From Diadema setosum (Eukaryota; Echinodermata; Echinoidea; Diadematoida; Diadematidae), in the NCBI GenBank assembly GCA_033980235.1, contig CM067075.1, positions 8,214,608 through 8,278,607 on the forward strand: a DNA stretch of 64,000 nucleotides. The letters run 5' to 3'. The notes under the pieces are model-generated. The model ran no database searches and had not been told where the DNA came from. It saw only the letters and a list, made by a program, of their open reading frames with translations. Position 1 is the first letter of the stretch. Every line of letters starts with the position of its first letter. A program made the position numbers and the translations under genes. This document shows, one piece after another, positions 13,790-25,228 of this stretch.

Positions 13790-14330
13790 TGCGCTAAACT
13801 AATGCTCGAATTCACAGTGTATTTCTGCGCTCAACTAACGCTCGAATTCACGGTTGAATTTCAGCGCAAAACTAATGCTCGAATTCCTTGTGTATTTCTG
13901 CGCTCAACTAACGCTCGAATTCACGGTTGGATTTCAGCGCAAAACTAATGCTCGAATTCGCTGTGTATTTCTGCGCTCAACTAACGCTCGAATTCACAGT
14001 TGAATTTCAGCGCAAAACTAATGCTCGAATTCGCTGTGTGTTTCTGCGCTCAACTAACGCTCGAATTCACAGCTGAATTTCAGCGCAAAACTAATGCTCG
14101 AATTCCCTGTGTGTTTCTGCGCTCAACTAACGCTCGAATTCACAGTTGAATTTCAGCGCAAAACTAATGCTCGAATTCACTTTGTATTTCTGCGCTCAAC
14201 TAACGCTCAAATTCAAGTTGGTTTTCTGCGCTGAACTAAAGCTCGAATTCCCTGTGTATTTCTGCCCTCAACTAACGCTAGAATTTACGGTTGAATTTCA
14301 GCGCAAAACTAATGCTCGAAATCAGATTAT
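13790..14330. repeat. Alternating 36/37-bp minisatellite, right (inverted)
   Basis: The same two alternating unit types as 11,757-12,510 but on the opposite strand (CTAACGCTCGAATTC and CTAATGCTCGAATTC), forming the second arm of the fold. Confidence 0.9.
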
Positions 14331-14368
14331 TTCTTTGCGAAAGATATGTGCTGAAATTCCATGTAAAT

Positions 14369-14625
14369 TAATGATATCACAAATTGGAATTAGTGATATC
14401 ACAAAATGTATTTCTTGATATCAAGAATGTGAATTCGTGATATCTCGAATTGAATTCGTGATATCACGAATTGAATTTGTGATATCACTAATTCGATTTC
14501 GTGATATCAAAAATTGGTTTTACGTGATAAACCAATGGGTATTTGTGATATCAAAAATTGAATTTGTGATATCAGAAATTCGAATTTTTGATATCATGAA
14601 AGGGAATTCGTGATATCAGAAAATC
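14369..14625. repeat. GATATCAC palindromic array, right
   Basis: About ten GATATC units, shorter than the left array. A TTACGTGATAAACCAATGG block here mirrors TCACGTGAAAAACCAATGG at about 11,521 in the left array. Confidence 0.85.
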
Positions 14626-14875
14626 TTTTTTAAAAGTAATATGGCTTGCCATACGTCCGCCGGTCCTTTTTAGATAGAGTAACTATAAATGTGCATTATC
14701 GATACCCAAAAGATTATTGACATTGCACGTTAAACACTTTCACTAGGTTGCCATTGTCGCGAATCTCGATATGCTAATACATGTATACTATCTACCACAA
14801 ATCGATTCTTAGTCTACGAGTGACCGTGGTGATCTTATCATGGCTTATCACATCTTGAGGTCTATGGTGGTAATC

Positions 14876-14929
14876 GTGTTGATCGTAGAAGAATTATTGG
14901 ACTGTTCGAAAAATTACTACGATCAACAC
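14876..14929. repeat. 13-bp inverted repeat
   Basis: GTGTTGATCGTAG (14,876-14,888) and CTACGATCAACAC (14,917-14,929). Conserved in copy 2 near 56,270-56,325. Confidence 0.8.
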
Positions 14930-15162
14930 AATGTCTTTGACTGACATCAAGATTTGATTATCTGATGATCAGCACGATTAGTCCCCGAGTAAGACCACGA
15001 TTTCGGGCGAATCGAGAAAGTGGACCCAGCTTAGTGAATTCCACGAGAGTGGTAACGTACCATAAGGATAATCAACACGACAGTTTCAATACCGTACATA
15101 ATATTGTCAATATTTACATATCTTCAAAGATTACTTCACCTATGTAATCTAGATTCTTTTGT

Positions 15163-16142
15163 ATGCCTCCGCCAAGAAGTGGTGCCGGAGGCATTATGTT
15201 TTCGGGATGTCCGTCCTTTCGTCCGTCCTTCTCTCCGTCCGTAATGAATTTTGCGGACAGCGTAACAAAAAAAAAACAAAAAAAAAAACACTGAAATTTG
15301 GCATGTATGTGTATTGGGGGTGAAATTCTGCCTATCAACTTTTGGGTACACATGCTCAAGGTCAAAAGTCAAAAGGTCGAGGTCAAATGCTTAAAATTTC
15401 ACTATTTCCCTCATATCTCTGCAATGCCTAAAGATATTTTCTTGAAACTTAGTGTATACAGGTATTACCCAGTTAAAATTCACTGGTAAAAGTTTGGGGT
15501 GATAAAGTTAAGGTCAAATGTGAAAAGGTCAAGTGAAAATGTTAAAATTTTACTTTTTTTCTCTGTATCTTGGATATTGGTCAAGGTATCTTCATGGAAC
15601 ATAGTATATATTATGCATGTACTGACTGGAAGTGATTATCTAGGGAATTTGGGGTTCATGGGGTCAAAGGTCAAGGGCAACACTTCAAAATTTTACTATT
15701 TCCCTCATATTTATGCAATGCCAGCAGGACTTTTTTTTAAACTTGGTGTATGCAAGTAGAACCCAAAATAGAGATTCTCTGGCAATTTCTTTTTTTTTTT
15801 TTTTTTGCCAAAAAGGTCAAAGATCAAAGATCAAGAGAAAGTGCTGAACTTGCTTCTTCCTCCATGTCTCGGAAGTGGCTCATGGCATCTTGAAACTTAG
15901 TACATATTTATGCATGTTCTGCCTGACAGTGATTCTCTTATGAATTTTAGGGTCAAAGGCCAGATGAAAATGGTAATAATATTTATTACTCAATACAAAA
16001 ATTGCTCTTTTTCTCCATACCTTGAAAATTACTTAATGCATAAACTTATGAAAGGGCCAAAGTCAAGTTTAAGTCTTAAAATCCCCAAATACATGCTCTC
16101 TTATTCATCCAATTAGACCTAGGTCAAGGAAGGTGACCATTA
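15163..16142 (+). mobile_element. Helitron-like (HINE-type) element, 3'-truncated
   Basis: Begins TATGCCTCCGCCAAGAAGTG, then CCGTCC-rich sequence, then repeated AAGGTCAAAGGTCA-type blocks as in the fuller copies at 33,718 and 40,800. The match stops after AAGGAAGGTGACCATT, where the foldback's tandem units begin. Part of the foldback interior; the inverted counterpart in copy 2 is 55,053-56,040. Confidence 0.7.
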
Positions 16143-16148
16143 ATTTTG

Positions 16149-17028
16149 AATGGAAACAATGTCATTATCGTTTTCAAATTCCCAGTAACAGGGCATTTAA
16201 TCTTGTTGCTTTCGCGTGGCCTTTCTTTCTATAATATACAAGAAGTAAATTTGTTATTGCTTTCAGCAATAACAAATTTGGGCCCGTTTATCTATATCAT
16301 GACGAACCTCCGGAATAACGAACCTTTGGGGAAAAAAATGAACCTTCGGAATAATAAACTGTGACCAATATTGTTATATTGTACAAGCTTTAACGCCGAC
16401 ATCTATTAACCTACTATATTACTACTTTCACTCTTTGAAAGGAAACAACCAACGACACAACAGGAATGGAAACAATGCCATTATCGTTTTCAAATTCCCA
16501 GTAACAGGGCATTTAATCTTGTTACTTTCGCGTGGCCTGTCTTTCTATAATATACAAGAAGTAAATTTGTTATTGCTTTCAGCAATAACTAATTTGGGCC
16601 CGTTTATCTATATCATGACGAACCTCCGGAATAACGAACCTTTGGGGGAAAAAAAATGAACCTTCGGAATAATAAACTGTGATCAATATTGTTATATTGT
16701 ACAAGCTTTAACGCCGACATCTATTAACCTACTACTACTTTCACTCTTTGAAAGGAAACACGCCAACAACAAACGACAAAACAGGAATGGAAACAATGTC
16801 ATTATTGTTTTCAAATTCCCAGTAACAGAGCATTAATCTTGTTACTTTCGCGTGGCCATTCTTTCTATAATATACAAGAAGTAAATTTGTTATTGCTTTC
16901 AGCCGGCAGCATAGCTTTCGATGGTTTGTGATATCATTGGAATTAAAACATTGAGCTCTCCATAGCTGACAATAATATTGTAAAGTAGTAGCCCGCCAAA
17001 GTTGGATTACCTTTTTTTTGATACGCAC
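16149..17028. repeat. Three tandem units of about 310 bp with 14-bp hairpin
   Basis: The units start GGAAACAATGTCATTATC at about 16,149, 16,467 and 16,790. The first holds a perfect hairpin at 16,247-16,279 (AAATTTGTTATTGC, loop TTTCA) and GAACCTTCGG motifs. The third diverges toward a TACGCACTGTATAACC end resembling a TA-flanked transposon terminus. The same array is inverted in copy 2 (53,790-55,045). Confidence 0.8.
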
Positions 17029-17181
17029 TGTATAACCTGAAAAAAAAAAACAGATTTATTGGGTTTTTATCAATTGTACATTATAGCCACTCATATAATG
17101 ATGTATTGTTTGAGTTAGTCTTCGTACACCACTTAATTACCAACTGCTAATAATAGTCGTAATCTTCGTTGTAATATTAAA

Positions 17182-17411
17182 CTAGAAATGTCGCTATCAT
17201 GACGACTGGTATGCCTCCGCCATAATGCATGATTCTCCTAATAGGTCTTTAGTACATGTGGACAATGTGTGATTACATTTTCACAAAACTGGCAAAATAT
17301 TGTAATGGCATGTTTGTCACAAATGTGTTGAATGGTCACCTTCCTTGACCTAGGTTTAATTGGATGAATAGGAGAGCATTATTTCACTTGATCTTTGACC
17401 TTTGACCTATC
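17182..17411 (-). mobile_element. Helitron-like 3' end fragment
   Basis: Read on the minus strand it ends GGCGGAGGCATACC, a GTCGTCATGATAGCGAC-type stem-loop and then CTAG at 17,182. The 5' part is missing: the sequence passes straight into the foldback arm at about 17,411. Confidence 0.7.
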
Positions 17412-17419
17412 GTAGATTT

Positions 17420-18490
17420 TTTTTTTGGGGGGGGGGGTGCACGGGGACCATTTCTGAAGAATTTATGATGTAACCCAGTATGGGCCGACATGAACTACAC
17501 AGATACTTCCCTTCATTTTGTTATGAAAAAATAAGATAGTCATGTTTCATTTTAAACTCTGAAAGGCCATTTAACAAGTTCTTTATTTCTTAGGGCTTTT
17601 AGCATAAGATTCTTCTTTTTTTTTTCACTTTAATCTTCCAATAAGAGGAAACTGTCACGTAAATGTTTTTTCTTTAACTTTTTAATATCAGATAAGTTGT
17701 GATTAATTTCACGTTCTTGGAGGGAATCCAAAAAGACAAGAAACTGTTCATATGGGAAGCTGAATGGATTGAGTTTGGTAACACAGAATAGAAAAAAAAA
17801 CATTTTTATTTCATATAAGGAATAGAAAGTGTAATTTTCCTTTCTTTCTTCGCCGATTTCGATGAGATTTGATCAATAGATAGCAGTGATCTACAACAAA
17901 CCCCACATACAGAACCTACGCAATTGCGCGCGGAGACATTATAACCCTTAGATATTGCTGTAAAACCTATTGAACCATATCCCCTTTAATGTCGTGTAAC
18001 TTTTAAAGGAATTGATGTATTGGAAAGCCGTTTTCACATGATAATAGCTATGTTTGGGGGATAATAATAGGAAAATTCAAATGTTATTTGTAAATACATA
18101 TTAAATGTATGGAAAAGAACATTATAACCAAATTCCGGATCTTTTTAGAAAAATGCTAAAAAACATAATTCCTTCCTTAATATTTCATGACAACATCTAT
18201 TTATCCCATCAAATGGGGTATCAGCTTGTAGGAAATTTAATTCTCTTCAAAATGATACCATTTTTATGGTAATTTGTTATTCCTAACTAAAGTTATTCAA
18301 AAATAATCCGTCTCCTAGCAACGGGCGGCGCCCATCTTAGAAATATGCAAATTAGACGCGCGCGCAACCTTTTTTTCCACTGGCGACAACCGGATTCGGA
18401 ACATACAGGTTCTGACGATCTTCGAACATATCGTAGAATTTTGTTTTAGGGGGGGGGGGTGCACGGGGACCCTTTCTGGCTGCTAGACTA
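17420..18490 (-). repeat. Right inverted arm of foldback copy 1
   Basis: Inverse of 8,277-9,297, including the G10 run next to GTGCACGGGGACC at both its inner and outer parts. Confidence 0.85.
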
Positions 18491-18640
18491 GTTAGTGGGC
18501 TCAACTTCAGAACAAAACCCCCTATTTTGGTGGACAGTGCTGTAGTGTAGTGGAAGTGGGCAGCACTACCACACACTACCAGCGGGAGTGCGATCAGCTG
18601 GTATTCGCATTAACTAGTAAAACTGTCTGATTGACTGCGA

Positions 18641-18658
18641 GTCATGAATATTCATGAC
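18641..18658. repeat. 18-bp perfect palindrome
   Basis: GTCATGAATATTCATGAC, fully self-complementary with no loop. It lies just outside the foldback element. Confidence 0.9.
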
Positions 18659-18707
18659 CACTCAAGCGTGAACTCTTGACCCTGCTCGATCCGGCGAAAG
18701 TATTTTA

Positions 18708-18823
18708 CTGGACTCTTTTTTCTCGGGTATCGCAGTTCTCGGCGTATCGCAATCCTCGGGTGTTACGCCCTCATACGGCTTGTCGCGTACACTGAATCAC
18801 CCCTACGAGTAAAAAGAGTCCAG
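18708..18823. repeat. 116-bp inverted-repeat unit
   Basis: CTGGACTCTTTTT (18,708-18,720) and AAAAAGAGTCCAG (18,811-18,823) bracket a GC-richer core with repeated TATCGCAnTnCTCGG. Possibly a very small MITE; no clear target duplication. Confidence 0.6.
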
Positions 18824-19134
18824 AAGCTAGACTAATGTAGGTTAAATGAAATTCCAATAATTTCTTAAAAACTTGGATTTTTCACACATGGATGTCTCGG
18901 AGGTGACAGTTAACATATTAGAATGTTTCGGAGGTGACATTAATATTAACACTCACTTTTTTTTTTGAGAATAAGTGACAATAACACAAAAACTTCTTCT
19001 TTTTATCAATGTTTTTAATAATTATAACTCGAGAACAAGAAATTAGCCCCTGTTTCAAGCAGATAGACCACACAGAACAAGTGTTTTTTTACACTTCATT
19101 AATTAGCATGGGTACCGGTAGTTTGCCTTCCATT

Positions 19135-19735
19135 TGGACGAAGGATGTAAGCTAAATATTGTAATCTGAAGAAACATGGCATTCCATTTTCTACCTTGAA
19201 TTGAGATGAGGGTGTAAGATCATTTTAGTAATGTTTCTTTGTTCTCGGAACATTTTATTCCACAACACCAGGGAAGAATCACTTCGTTTCGGAGGTGACA
19301 TTCAATGTTAACATTGTGTTGAAATATTCATTTACAGTAAGAATATGATGGACATAAGCTAGATATTGTAACCTGAAGAAACATGGCATTCCATTTTCTA
19401 CCTTGAATTGAAATGAGGGTGTAAGATCATTTTAGTAATGTTTCTTTGCTCTCAGAACACTTTATTCCACAACACCAGGGAAGAATAACTTTGTTTCGGA
19501 GGTGACATTCAATGTTAACATTGTGTTCAAGTATTCATATAGTATGTCCCCCCCCCCCAAAAAAAAGAAACATGGCATTCCATTTTCTACCTTAAATTGA
19601 AATGAGGGTGTAAGATCATTTTAGTAATGTTTCTTTGCTCTCAGAACATTTTATTCCACAACACCAGAGAAGAATAACTTTGTTTCGGAGGTGACATTCA
19701 ATGTTAACATTGTGTTCAAGTATTCATATAGTATG
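19135..19735. repeat. Three tandem copies of an approximately 200-bp unit
   Basis: Each copy contains AACATGGCATTCCATTTTCT, GATGAGGGTGTAAGATCATT or its variant, CCACAACACCAG and one TTTCGGAGGTGACATTCAAT. The later copies are bounded by C8-A runs; a 30-base A run follows at about 19,743. Confidence 0.9.
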
Positions 19736-19743
19736 TCCCCCCC

Positions 19744-19774
<31 letters not shown>

Positions 19775-20906
19775 CAATTAGACTTTTGCATTGATAGCAC
19801 CCAATTAAATCAGCTAAATTCTACTTTATTTTAATTATAACATCTTAGCTCTATTTTGCAGAGAGCCCCAGTCAGTTTTGTTAAGTGATCTCAAAGAAAT
19901 GTAGATTGTTATAAAGGATGTCAGGAGTCTGATTCTTCCAAGTTCAGCACTTGGATGCTCTTGGAACTGCATATTAATATGTAAACACAATATACAGAAC
20001 TTGGAGGGAAGGAATTCCTCACATGCTCTACAAAAATCCTCAATTCTCTTTGACCTCTGAAGCAAATTGAATGGGGTTTTCTGTAAGGTGTGGGCAATGA
20101 GTTATAGTTTCAATCCCTCAAATTGTATTTTAGAATGATTCACTATCTTTAAAGTTATCGTTGCGGAGGGTACCACTGTGATTATTTGGTGGGGACATAC
20201 GGTATGAATAGGAAAAGCAAAAATTTGACTTTTGCACGTTTTTGTTTGCAAATAGTTTTATAACCTAGATTAATTCAAGGATGTTCATGAATTCTTCATT
20301 ATCCTTGACAGCCACCATACAAATGTCATAATACTGGTGAAAGGTGTTTGGTTCATCTGGGATAAATTTTCTATTTACACCAGATTCATTTAAACTGTTG
20401 ACATTAGTAAAATATATTTTACGTATCTTTCTGAATTGCTTGAAAATTACCTGCAAATCATGCATATTAATCACTTTTGAGAGTAAAAAGTATAAGATAA
20501 GTAAAACCATTTTGTTGTTTTTGAGGTGACACAACACAGAGACAACCCAACTTCTCAGGTGTTAACTATTTAGTGAACATTCATGTCTTTCCACATGGCT
20601 TTAATTTTCAAATATAAGCTCTTTCTTTCAGTTCTTACTTGTTATTTTGTTTAATTATTCTCTTTCATTATAATGAATACCAGCTCATATTTTGTTTGAG
20701 ATTGTAATTCATACTAATCTTTAACAGGTTTTTACAGTTTGGTTAAGACAACAGTTTGTGTTTCCCAGCTGAAGAGAGCAGCATAATGCTTTTCTGTGAA
20801 CTTGAGGGGAAAATTTGTTTTTGTTCAGTAATTTCCTCCATCAACTTCACGGAAGGTCCCGGACACAAACTGGTCTCAAATAAGCCTATAAGGGACCGAA
20901 ACTGGA

Positions 20907-21477
20907 AAAGGACAAGTTCACCTCAATAGACATGAGGGCTGAGTAAATACAGCAATATTAGAAAAACACATCAGTGACAGTTTGAGGAAAGTAAGGCAAT
21001 CCGTTCCAGAGTTATGGATTTTTTAAGTTTCTGCTCAGTCAATGCTGAATGAGAAGACTTCTATACATGTAGCTTGTGATGTCACATGTGTACGAGGATA
21101 TAGAGAAAGTATCAAGAAAATTCAACATACTGTATTTTCACTTTTCTTGCATAACAAAAGAACACATGACTTCTCTCTTTTAGAAGGCAGGATGAATAAT
21201 ATTGCCCTAAAATACATCAGTAGCAAGTTGAAGAAATGTGCACTTTTTTCAAAAAGTAAAATTTTGTGAAATTCATTATATTTTCCTTATATCGTTGTAC
21301 ACATGTGACATCATACACTGTCATAGTCGTCTCATCCAGCAGTGATTGCGAAGATACGTAAAAAACCCATAACTTTTGAATGGATTGTCCAATTTCCCCA
21401 AAACTTTCAATAATGTGTTCTACTAATGTTGTTGCATTCACTCAATCCACATGTATATGAAGGTGGACTTGTCCTTT
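20907..21477. mobile_element. 571-bp palindromic MITE, TTAA-type
   Basis: Ends AAAGGACAAGTTCACCT and AGGTGGACTTGTCCTTT. TTAA overlaps the right end; the left flank is GGAA, presumably mutated. Internal arms match inverted: CACATGTGTACGAGGATAT versus ATATCGTTGTACACATGTG. Related to the relic at 1,960-2,400. Confidence 0.75.
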
Positions 21478-21479
21478 AA

Positions 21480-24400
21480 TAAACCATTTTCTTTTCCTTA
21501 AAATTCCAGTACTAAAAGCCAAATTATAAGATAAAACATAATAACAAAACAAGGTAAACACCTCATCAAAATTATATTGAGATAGAACTACAAATCTTGT
21601 TTTTGGATCTTTCCCTTTCCAGTCCTGGGGACTTGTTCCTCTGTTCACTTTAGTTGTCACATAACTTCAATAATCGTAAAAAATACAACATTTGTCATAA
21701 ACAGTTGGTTCAACTTGGAAAATGTAATAATTATTGTCATATTAAAAAAAAATCACATAATTTTGTTTATGACTATACCACGTTGTACATGGAAAAACAA
21801 CAACTAAGAATTCAAGAACAAGTGGTGCACCAGCTATAGGCATGTGGCCTTTTTGTGGAGTGTGATTATTTGATAATTTTTTTTTTACATTTTTTTTTTT
21901 AGATTTTGGACTAGGGCACGCATGAACTGCCACATGTATCACTTTGGTATCGAGGGAATTCTGGTGAGCTATGTATACAAAAGTCACTTCTGTTGTGATG
22001 ATTTTGTAGATATTAAATGTATTAGAAAATATTGATAGACAGTGAAAAGGAACTGAAGTCTTGCCTTTCACTATCATATAACAATATGGTGTTAACAAAC
22101 AATGTCACCTCCGAAACACAAGAAATAGTAACCTACATGGAAAGCTGTGATTGGTAAATCTTCACAAATAATTTGCTTGTTGGAAATCAAGCTTCTAAGA
22201 TGAAAGCATCTATATGTTTACTTAACTAAAGCAGGAGAATTGATATTGATTACAATGTTATATATACAACAGATGGGTGTATTTTGTGCATTCTCATTGT
22301 TAAAAAGAGTGAAAAAAATGTAAATTTGCCCTAAAACGTGCTGTCTAGTAATACAAAAAAGAGTGAGAGTGTGTTAGTTGATTTCTCCACTTTGAGACTT
22401 ATGTTACTAAAATAAATGAAACCATTGGTGTACATGATATGGTTTCTCTTCAACAGAAATGAGCAAAAAATCTTGTTAACAGTGTTTTGTCACCTCCGAA
22501 ACAGTAATTCTTAGTTTTTATTAGATCTTTTATTAATCTCTAGAAAATTCTCATTTCCTGTTGCCATATTACTATTTTCATCCAAAAGAGATTCCTGTCA
22601 ATTGGACAGAATCAAACAAAATTGCTTTGTCTTCGAGAAATTATCAAATATAATATGCTTGTTGTTTCGGAGGTGACAATTGTTTCGGAGGTGACAAGTG
22701 TTAACGGAAAATTGTAAATTGCTCCGAAATGAAAACAACAGGCTATATTTCTACTACCTTCCTTCAGAGATAATGTGAGGGGATATGTTACATTTTTGCC
22801 AATGTAATGTATAACCGATGTCAAGAATAAAAAAAAATCAAATACATAAATCTGTTGTCTCGGAGGTGACAGAAATGTTAACGGAAAAGTTACATAAATT
22901 TATAAATGCTCACCAAAAAATGATAAACTATTTGAATTAAATAATCTTTGGATCAAAGTTAAGTCAGATTGATTACTATTCTGTTTTGATGGAAATTAGC
23001 AAAGTTGAATTTCATAATTGTGAACAAGAGCTAACTCAAAAGAGGGGTTAATTGTTAACGGAAAATGTCACCTCCGAAACATAAAGTTCGGACAATTTCA
23101 GTCTTTAAAGAAGACAAAGCAGAACCTGGTAAACATAATAGTTCTTAATGTTGGATACCTGTCTATCACAACAACAAAAATAATGAAAAGGAATAAACAA
23201 TTTAATATGCTAGCTCTGACAAAAATACTATGTCAGAGTGAGTACACCAAAAGTGTTGGATTTCAAGCATGTAAGTGCCTGCCACATCTGAAAGAAAAAG
23301 AGAGGAAAGTTCATTAAGGTACCCAAGGTAGACACTATGGGTGGTAAGTTTATGAGAAAAAATAATGCATATTTGTCAGTGTATAAGAAAGTTATACACC
23401 AATTAGTGCAAACACTGTGTTTTACACCACTGATTGTAAAAATGGCCAACCAGCAAATGATTTTAACTAGTATAGAATAGAGAATTGCAATCAATTGCAA
23501 GTTATGATCAACTGCAGCATCCAGGAGATTTTACATTGATATCTATCAGTATCACAAGTCTTAAAAGATGTATGGATACATTCACTTTAGAAATGTATTG
23601 TTTTATCAGACCAATAAATAGGGAGGAATTTACCAAGAGTGAATTTGAAACACTGTCGGAACTTACATAAGGAGAGAGATCAAACTAGGGAGAGAAGTTA
23701 TACAGAAAACCATCTCTGACTCCACTTATTAAAAATTCCTCATAGAAGTAGAAAACCTCTTAGAAGTAAAATGTGTTTCTGGGACTGGTTCCTGCATAGG
23801 CACAAGAACTGTTCTTTGCTTTTCGGCATTGATTTTTCCAAAATTAAGGTTTCATTCAGAACCTACACATAATGATATTAAAGGGTATTAGTTTTAGATT
23901 GTCATATAGGCCTAGGTTGGTACATTTACAATGAACCTAGGTTTGTGTTTACAGTATATCAGCGAGAAAAAGAAAAAATGTAGGTGTTAAAGGATTGTAG
24001 TTTTGGTTGAGATGGTGATTCAGTTTTTGACTTTTTGCAAGATAGAAACTACTCGACATACTATTATCAAACAGGAGTTAAAATTCTATTTGATGAAAGT
24101 CAGATTTGGAAATATCCAAAAACAAAGTAAAGCAAAATGATCCATATACAAGAAAATTCCCACATTTCATTAGGACCACTTTGTTTTGGGATATCTCAAC
24201 CATCTCAAATTTGATTTTCGTCAAAGAAAATTTACTTCCTCGTAATACAATAGTATGTAGGCCTATGCTTTTGATAGTCATATAAGGGGAATCTCATTAA
24301 TTGTTACAAAAAGTTGAAACATGCCTTGAAATCTTGTTCAGAAAATAAATAATGCCCCCAAATATCTCATTACATTTTAGTCATTTCATGGTTTACACGT

Positions 24401-24755
24401 GAATGAATCCACATTATTATGTCTGCATATGTTACTCCATGGTTTACAGAAGAGCCAGATACTGTATAAGGGGGAAAGATGATTGTACTGACTACTGTAC
24501 TGACTACTGTCACCTGTACCCCTTGGAATTTGGTGCACTGGTATCCATGGAGGAAGGGTTGTCTGACCAGTGTTGTTTTTATTTCACCCATGGACTGGTG
24601 ATATCTGCCTAATCTGTTTCCCTAATTATCCAGTTATTGGGTGTTGCCAGGCAAGTCCCAATAGATGGTGATGGACATTGGAAAGCAACTAATCACATGG
24701 GTAGAGGGCTGAGTTTGATTTTCACCGTGAGAAACTGTTTTTAGAAGTCTGTAGA
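21480..24755. other. No gene seen
   Basis: AT-rich DNA containing part of the TTTCGGAGGTGACA field to 23,085. From 23,086 to 24,755 nothing is assignable; the short open frames have no motif or conserved copy in the window. Confidence 0.5.
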
Positions 24756-24762
24756 AACCTTT

Positions 24763-24870
24763 GTTGGGAGAGGCTGTAGTGCAGTGGTGCGTGTATTAGT
24801 CTTAGCAAATGCAGACTCCTAATACGACCAACAAGGGTTTGTGCCTGCAAACTACATGCATGCAGCAATC
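24763..24870 (+). repeat. SINE-like tRNA-derived element, copy 2
   Basis: The A-box-like GTAGTGCAGTGG (24,776-24,787) and B-box-like GGTTTGTGCCT (24,837-24,847) have roughly tRNA spacing. The downstream CCTGCAAAC and ATGCATGC blocks match copy 1 at 640-770. No 3' tail repeat is evident. Confidence 0.55.
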
Positions 24871-25020
24871 TTGGCGGGATCCCGAATGAGGAATTATCGA
24901 GTAATTTGATTTTCATTGCGTTTGGTACACTAGTGAAGGTACTAACGATCCGCGCGATGTGGGCGTGTAGTTGGATGGATCGACACCAGATGCTCGCGTG
25001 TACTAGTAATGTGTTCCGTT

Positions 25021-25034
25021 TGTGTATGTGTGTG

Positions 25035-25080
<46 letters not shown>
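25021..25080. repeat. (GT)n microsatellite
   Basis: A GT run interrupted by AT and CG variants, about 60 bp. Confidence 0.95.
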
Positions 25081-25083
<3 letters not shown>

Positions 25084-25228
25084 ACGTTTACATGTATGTA
25101 GTGCTGGGATGTGGTTACAGTAACTGTGAGAGAGATGCAGTAGGTTGTTTCCTATTTCACTGGGAAAAAAGAAACTGGATGAAGTAGACTTAAATAACAA
25201 AAAAAATATACATGTATATATATAACTA

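Larger units (their letters stand above)
11188..14653 (+). mobile_element. Nested 3.47-kb element with inverted satellite arrays
   Basis: The termini are TATGGCAAGCC and GGCTTGCCATA, flanked by direct CGTCCG (11,182-11,187 and 14,654-14,659). Copy 2 of the host foldback has a single CGGACG at 56,540-56,545, an intact empty site. Each half contains a GATATCAC-rich palindromic array and then a 36/37-bp minisatellite, arranged as inverted arms around a unique centre of about 1.25 kb. If the terminal G/C pair is counted as element sequence, the duplication is 4 bp (GTCC). No transposase is seen. The superfamily is not identified. Confidence 0.85.
8277..18490 (+). mobile_element. Foldback DNA transposon, copy 1 (10.2 kb)
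   Basis: It starts TAGTCTAGCAGCCAGAAAGG and ends with the exact inverse, CCTTTCTGGCTGCTAGACTA. The arms of about 1 kb (8,277-9,297 and 17,420-18,490) are inverted repeats of each other. Flanking GTT at 8,274-8,276 and 18,491-18,493 is the apparent 3-bp target duplication. The copy at 52,337-59,336 carries the same termini with GTA on both sides. No transposase-like frame is visible, so the element is non-autonomous or decayed. Relative to copy 2 it carries a 3.47-kb nested insertion. The superfamily is unknown: the 3-bp duplication fits several, and the ends are not CACTA. Confidence 0.85.
18897..23085. repeat. Dispersed TTTCGGAGGTGACA motif field
   Basis: At least ten matches to KTYTCGGAGGTGACA occur in 4.2 kb: near 18,895, 18,925, 19,287, 19,494, 19,684, 22,665, 22,680 and 22,857 on plus, and 22,106, 22,488 and 23,066 on minus. 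Several are followed by GTTAACGGAAAA or GTTAACATTGTGTT. No gene is seen in the field. It may be one large decayed element using the motif as a subterminal binding site; that is inference. Confidence 0.7.

Noticed and set aside
11692..14418. Open frames rich in TLEFT / TNARIH
   Set aside because: They translate the 36/37-bp minisatellite on one strand or the other; no coding signal independent of the repeat.
15298..16364. Small frames within the Helitron-like element and foldback tandem units
   Set aside because: Identical frames recur only because the element copies recur; no motif or conserved start.
8278..18489. TA target duplication (Tc1/mariner-like) for the foldback
   Set aside because: The empty site from paralogous blocks is better explained by TAGTCTAG termini with GTA and GTT duplications.
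8277..18490. Polinton/Maverick interpretation of the 10-kb inverted-repeat element
   Set aside because: No polymerase, integrase, protease or capsid-like frame; apparent target duplication is 3 bp rather than 6, and size is explained by nested repeats.
24763..24870. Functional tRNA gene
   Set aside because: The B box is degenerate and no clover-leaf with acceptor stem can be drawn; a SINE head is more likely.
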